Assembly: GCA_023431185.1 (NCBI GenBank) | Contig: JAEYXS010000103.1 | Coordinates: 1 to 24,735 of the forward strand | Length of the DNA: 24,735 bases | Source: Verrucomicrobiota bacterium | GTDB lineage: Bacteria; Verrucomicrobiota; Verrucomicrobiia; Limisphaerales; JAEYXS01 | Direction: 5' to 3' | Shown here: positions 22,304 to 24,735 of the stretch, piece by piece | Layout: every line of letters starts with the position of its first letter | Position numbering within the stretch: the first letter of the stretch is position 1 | Position numbers and translations under genes: made by a program | Notes under the pieces: generated by a model | The model's database searches: none | What the model saw: only the letters and a program-made list of their open reading frames with translations | What the model was told of the DNA's origin: nothing

Positions 22304-22624
22304 TTACTTTTTCGAGGGGTTGAAGTCGAAGGAGCAGCAGCCGAGGTCGAGGCGGTTCTTGTTGCGGCTCAGTTCGTCGCGGAAGGCGGGGGTGATGCGG
22401 CCGTGGACTTCCTTGCCGGCGCGTTCGGTGACGATGATGCCAGCCTGCTTGAGGATGCGGAGGTGCTTGGAGACGTTGGGCTGGGAGATGCCGAGACGTT
22501 CGCCGAGCTGGGAGACGCTGAGGGATTCCGCAAGCAAGATGCGGACGATGTCCCAGCGGTGCTCATCGGCCAGGGCCTTGAGCATGGATACGCAGCGGTC
22601 TGACTGCACTTTCTTACCGGCCAT
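22304..22624 (-). CDS. ArsR-family transcriptional regulator
   Basis: This 106-residue winged-helix repressor is of ArsR/SmtB type. The helix-turn-helix spans about residues 36-58 (SVSQLGERLGISQPNVSKHLRIL), followed by the wing (GIIVTERAGKEVHGRITP). The usual ELCVCDL metal site is not present before the HTH (AESLSVSQL instead). The protein ends with LDLGCCSFDFN, a vicinal Cys96-Cys97 pair that could sense a thiophile, metalloid or sulfane sulfur. ATG 22624 is chosen because MAGKKVQSDRCVSMLKALAD is the family start; an extension to 22732 would overlap the divergent gene. It is divergent to a ModE-like gene (94 bases apart) and upstream of the outer-membrane-like, rhodanese and PiT genes, which it may control. 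Confidence 0.9.
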   Translation of the reverse strand: MAGKKVQSDRCVSMLKALADEHRWDIVRILLAESLSVSQLGERLGISQPNVSKHLRILKQAGIIVTERAGKEVHGRITPAFRDELSRNKNRLDLGCCSFDFNPSKK

Positions 22625-22718
22625 GCCGGAAGTTAAACACAGCGCCCTGCGGGCTGTCGGTAAAAAAGTGTGCGCCTGCCGGATGGACAAAAGGGCGGGG
22701 AAGGGGTTAATTCCCGGC

Positions 22719-23069
22719 ATGGCTGTGAACAAAACGCTGAAATCCCGTTATCGTCTGATGCGAGGCGGGGAGATCGCGTTCGGACCGGGCAAGGCGGACC
22801 TGCTGGAAGCGGTGGCCCGGACGGGTTCCATCGCGGAGGCGGCCCGGCAACTGGACCTCTCCTACATGCGCGCCTGGTCCATGATCAAGACGATGAACGG
22901 GTGTTTTCAAAAGCCAGTGGTGGAAAAGAACCGGGGTGGTGAAGCGCATGGCGGGGCGGTGGTCACGGATTTCGGCAGGGAAGTGTTGCAGCTCTACCGG
23001 GACATCACGGCCAAAGCGGAGAAAGCAGCGGCCAAGGAATCGACGGCGCTGCTGAAATTGTTGCGCTAG
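22719..23069 (+). CDS. ModE-type winged-helix DNA-binding protein, no effector domain
   Basis: This 116-residue protein matches the N-terminal DNA-binding domain of the molybdate regulator ModE (LysR-like HTH). Features are FGPGKADLLEAVARTGS at 21-37, then SIAEAARQLDLSYMRAWSMI at 37-56, and a wing with GGEAHGGAVVTDFGREVLQLY. Full ModE has two C-terminal TOBE/MOP domains binding molybdate; here only a short Lys/Ala-rich helix follows, so effector sensing is absent or resides in another protein. Such stand-alone forms are common in Proteobacteria and the PVC group. It could regulate molybdate or tungstate transport, or its divergent neighbour. ATG 22719 starts the recognisable domain; the frame is open further upstream but overlaps the ArsR gene antisense. 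A 3' inverted repeat follows. Confidence 0.88.
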   Translation: MAVNKTLKSRYRLMRGGEIAFGPGKADLLEAVARTGSIAEAARQLDLSYMRAWSMIKTMNGCFQKPVVEKNRGGEAHGGAVVTDFGREVLQLYRDITAKAEKAAAKESTALLKLLR

Positions 23070-23120
23070 AGCGGTTCAAAAAATACTCGCGCCAATCGGC
23101 ACAGTATTTTTTAAAACGCT
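23070..23120. terminator. 18-bp imperfect inverted repeat after the ModE-like gene
   Basis: AGCGGTTCAAAAAATACT (23070-23087) pairs with AGTATTTTTTAAAACGCT (23103-23120) with two mismatches and a 15-base loop. It begins right after the stop codon. The A and T runs lie inside the stem, unlike a classical intrinsic terminator; it may be a bidirectional terminator or a repeat copy. Confidence 0.45.
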
Positions 23121-23186
23121 CCGGCAGCCACAATGCGGCTGTTTTCATCCTAATCATGCAATGGTTTCATGGCCGGTGCAGTGCGA

Positions 23187-23204
23187 TATATTTGACAAAA
23201 TATA
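23187..23204. promoter_or_regulatory. AT dyad TATATTT-GACA-AAATATA with TTGACA
   Basis: A perfect 7-bp dyad around GACA lies 23 bases before the pseudopilin-like start. It contains TTGACA (23192-23197), a match to a -35 box, but no good -10 follows at 17 bases (TTTCTT). It may be a promoter element or an operator for the downstream gene. Confidence 0.35.
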
Positions 23205-23226
23205 ACGTGGCTGGTTTCTTCGTTTC

Positions 23227-23994
23227 ATGTCCGGGGATAAATCGTCATCGCTTTTAACAGCCTTCACGCTTATCGAGCTGATGGTGGTGATCGCCATCAT
23301 CGCGATCCTTGCGGCGATGCTGCTGCCGGCCTTGTCCAAGGCGAAGGAGCGGGCGCGGGAGACGACGTGTCTGAACAATCTCAAGCAGATCGGCCTCGGC
23401 TATGCGATGTACCGCTCGGACAACAAGGAGTTCAATGCGCTTTATCGCAAGTGTCCGGATACGCCGAATGATCCTTTCGGGCTCACGGCTGGCGTACCCT
23501 CCGGCATCAGCGCGGGCAATCCGCCGCCAACCGGGCCGAATGAACAGTGGTGGGCGCCGTATGATCCGTATCAAGTGCCGGATGGTCCTTGGGGAACGGG
23601 ATTCAAGGAAGGTCTGCTGTTCCCTTATCTGGGGGTGACGAACATCTTCAAATGCCCGGTGGAATCTTTCTGGCAGTGTGGTTATGGCATGAACTACACG
23701 GATGGAGGGCCGATGAACCGGCCTGATGGCTTCATCCGCCGCACCACGGAGGTGCTGGTGATCTGGGATCACCGGCGCAGTCCCGGTTGCTCAGACTCAC
23801 GCATCGCGGCACCGCCACGTCCGCCGTGGGTGGCATTCACGAACACGAGCCATTATCCGGACCGGCACAGCGGCCGCATGAACGGGCTTTACTATGACGG
23901 GCATGCGGAAGCCACGGCACCGGCGAAGCTGAGCGTGAAGAATTTTCGGGAAGCGGGTTTTGGACCGGCGGTGAGCGGGTATTCGGGGGAGTGA
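23227..23994 (+). CDS. Prepilin-like protein with H-X9-DG motif
   Basis: This 255-residue protein has a type IV prepilin/pseudopilin N-terminus: a short leader, then A-FTLIELMVVIAIIAILAAMLLPAL, with predicted cleavage between Ala12 and Phe13 and the conserved Glu5 of the mature form (Glu17). The more usual Gly at the cleavage site is Ala. The mature domain is beta-rich and ends with RHSGRMNGLYYDGHAEA, in which His214 precedes Asp-Gly (224-225) by nine residues: the H-X9-DG motif of the large DUF1559-type families in Verrucomicrobia and Planctomycetes. These are numerous per genome and their role (surface pseudopili or exported scaffold) is unsettled. It appears to be a single gene with its own upstream promoter region; no secretion-system genes flank it. 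Confidence 0.93.
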   Translation: MSGDKSSSLLTAFTLIELMVVIAIIAILAAMLLPALSKAKERARETTCLNNLKQIGLGYAMYRSDNKEFNALYRKCPDTPNDPFGLTAGVPSGISAGNPPPTGPNEQWWAPYDPYQVPDGPWGTGFKEGLLFPYLGVTNIFKCPVESFWQCGYGMNYTDGGPMNRPDGFIRRTTEVLVIWDHRRSPGCSDSRIAAPPRPPWVAFTNTSHYPDRHSGRMNGLYYDGHAEATAPAKLSVKNFREAGFGPAVSGYSGE

Positions 23995-24071
23995 GTGGCG
24001 GGAGAGGTGTTGAAAACGCGATGTGTGGGACACCTTTACGAACGACGCGAACGGGAATGGAGGGGTGAATA

Positions 24072-24098
24072 ACCGCAAAGAGCGCAGAAAGCGCAAAG
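24072..24098. repeat. Three 9-bp degenerate tandem units (ACCGCAAAG type)
   Basis: Units ACCGCAAAG, AGCGCAGAA and AGCGCAAAG follow each other directly. Elements of the AACCGCAAAGAACGCAAAGA type are, from memory, scattered in intergenic DNA of many bacteria. It has the same unit length and copy number as the unrelated element at 19009-19035. Confidence 0.65.
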
Positions 24099-24188
24099 GG
24101 GCGAGAGACGGTGGGGAGTGGGAGAGCGGTGGATAATTGGCGGGAGGTTGTCGGCGAAATTGGGCTGACTTTGCTTATTTGAGTTGCT

Positions 24189-24205
24189 GCCGGCGGGACG
24201 CCGGC
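24189..24205. repeat. GCCGGC-GGGAC-GCCGGC hairpin repeat, copy 2
   Basis: A 6-bp perfect stem (24189-24194 with 24200-24205) surrounds GGGAC. It shares the TGCCGGC-[AG][AG]GA[CT]-GCCGGC form with the element at 22255-22275, but the surrounding bases differ. Confidence 0.55.
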
Positions 24206-24609
24206 GCTCCGTCAGGAGGGGCTGCGCTTCGGGAGTGGAAAAATATTTTCGGATGGAAGTTTTTGCGGGGGAGGGGATTAGGGGTTTTGATTTTTTGGAG
24301 GTGAAAAATTAATTGTGGTGGCGGGTTTTTGTGATAGTCTTTTGAGTGCTGGCAGCTCGCTGCTGGTAAAGGACGGGGTAAAGGGAATTAAGAATTCTGA
24401 AGGTAGAATGAAGAATCCCGAAAAATCCCAGGTCACTAAACATAGCGATGCGTTGTATTGCGTCGATGTGTCCTGCGTTGGCGGGGAGGTGACAGTCCTT
24501 ATGGAATCAGCCGAAGGCCGAGGGTCGGCTTCCCTATAAGTAAGGGAAGGGAGTCGTGGGTTTCGGCGGTGGTGGGGTGGTGGTGTTCGTAAGGGCCTTG
24601 ACGAAAAAG

Positions 24610-24639
24610 GGCAGGGCGGCGGGGCACCACCGCCCTACC
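24610..24639 (-). terminator. Possible intrinsic terminator, minus strand
   Basis: Read on the minus strand, GGTAGGGCGG pairs with CCGCCCTGCC (10 positions, one U-G wobble that exists only in minus-strand RNA) and CTTTTTCG follows. It would end a minus-strand transcript arriving from beyond the right edge of the window. The sequence also resembles GC-rich intergenic repeats. Confidence 0.4.
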
Positions 24640-24735
24640 GCTTCAGGATCTGTGAGAGGGTCGGGTGTTTGGGTCGGGGCCCGTAAGCTGGAGGGCGAAC
24701 TGGACGTCGGTGGGCGTAGGATTTTATGACTCACC

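Larger units (their letters stand above)
23995..24735. other. Repeat-rich region with no convincing gene
   Basis: About 740 bases hold the ACCGCAAAG tandem element, the GCCGGC hairpin copy 2, a hairpin with AGCCGA/TCGGCT arms (24509-24530), a stretch AATTAAGAATTCTGAAGG with purine-rich surroundings (about 24388-24425), and the minus-strand terminator-like structure. Two short open frames (about 24315-24539 plus, 24534-24734 minus) show no protein-like composition and cross the repeats, so I do not call them. Confidence 0.55.

Noticed and set aside
24315..24539. Possible small gene of 74 codons
   Set aside because: Starts at GTG, no ribosome binding site, and it runs through hairpin sequence; composition is not protein-like.
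24534..24734. Possible small minus-strand gene of 66 codons
   Set aside because: Pro/Thr/Ser-rich translation of repetitive GC DNA crossing a terminator-like hairpin.

Overview
The window looks like a chromosomal segment of a GC-rich, Gram-negative bacterium of the Planctomycetes-Verrucomicrobia-Chlamydiae group, most probably a verrucomicrobium of the Pedosphaera/Limisphaerales type. This is inferred from family content and is not a phylogenetic result. The pointers are an H-X9-DG prepilin-like protein, a secreted twin-arginine Gfo/Idh/MocA oxidoreductase, a PIG-L deacetylase paired with another Gfo/Idh/MocA protein, a four-helix-bundle (S23/IVP) gene, few Shine-Dalgarno sites, and several dispersed intergenic repeat types. 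No rRNA, tRNA, CRISPR array, transposase or phage module was seen.

Region 1 (1-5240, plus strand) is a cell-envelope lipid-transport locus. It starts with the C-terminal end of an RND/MMPL exporter. Next comes a secreted protein built from about 20 copies of a short [W/F/Y]-P-[L/F]-[F/Y] motif. Tightly spaced MlaE permease, MlaF ATPase and MlaD/MCE genes follow, then a membrane-anchored lytic transglycosylase. Region 2 (5237-9314) holds a Tat-exported oxidoreductase (minus) diverging from ileS (plus).

Region 3 (9413-10872) has a four-helix-bundle gene behind a 20-bp perfect palindrome. It is followed tail to tail by a small acyl-carrier-protein gene whose two halves are in swapped order (helix II-IV half first, helix I half second), and then by a four-TM holin-like membrane protein. 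Region 4 (10903-14734, minus) holds a secreted protein of unknown function, a membrane protein with a GspG-like C-terminal domain, an MFS transporter and alanine dehydrogenase. A 19-bp inverted repeat lies upstream of the last.

Region 5 (14951-19000, plus) has an LptF/LptG permease, a Gfo/Idh/MocA oxidoreductase, a PIG-L deacetylase and a secreted glycerophosphodiester phosphodiesterase. Region 6 (19272-22624, minus) reads ArsR regulator, outer-membrane-like protein, secreted two-domain rhodanese, PiT-family anion permease. This order suggests a regulated sulfur- or oxyanion-handling unit. A ModE-like DNA-binding protein diverges from it at 22719.

Region 7 (23227-24735) has one pseudopilin-like gene, then about 740 bases with no convincing gene but several repeat and hairpin elements. 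The most unusual single item is the circularly permuted acyl carrier protein. The most interesting possible system is the repeat protein joined to the Mla-type operon.
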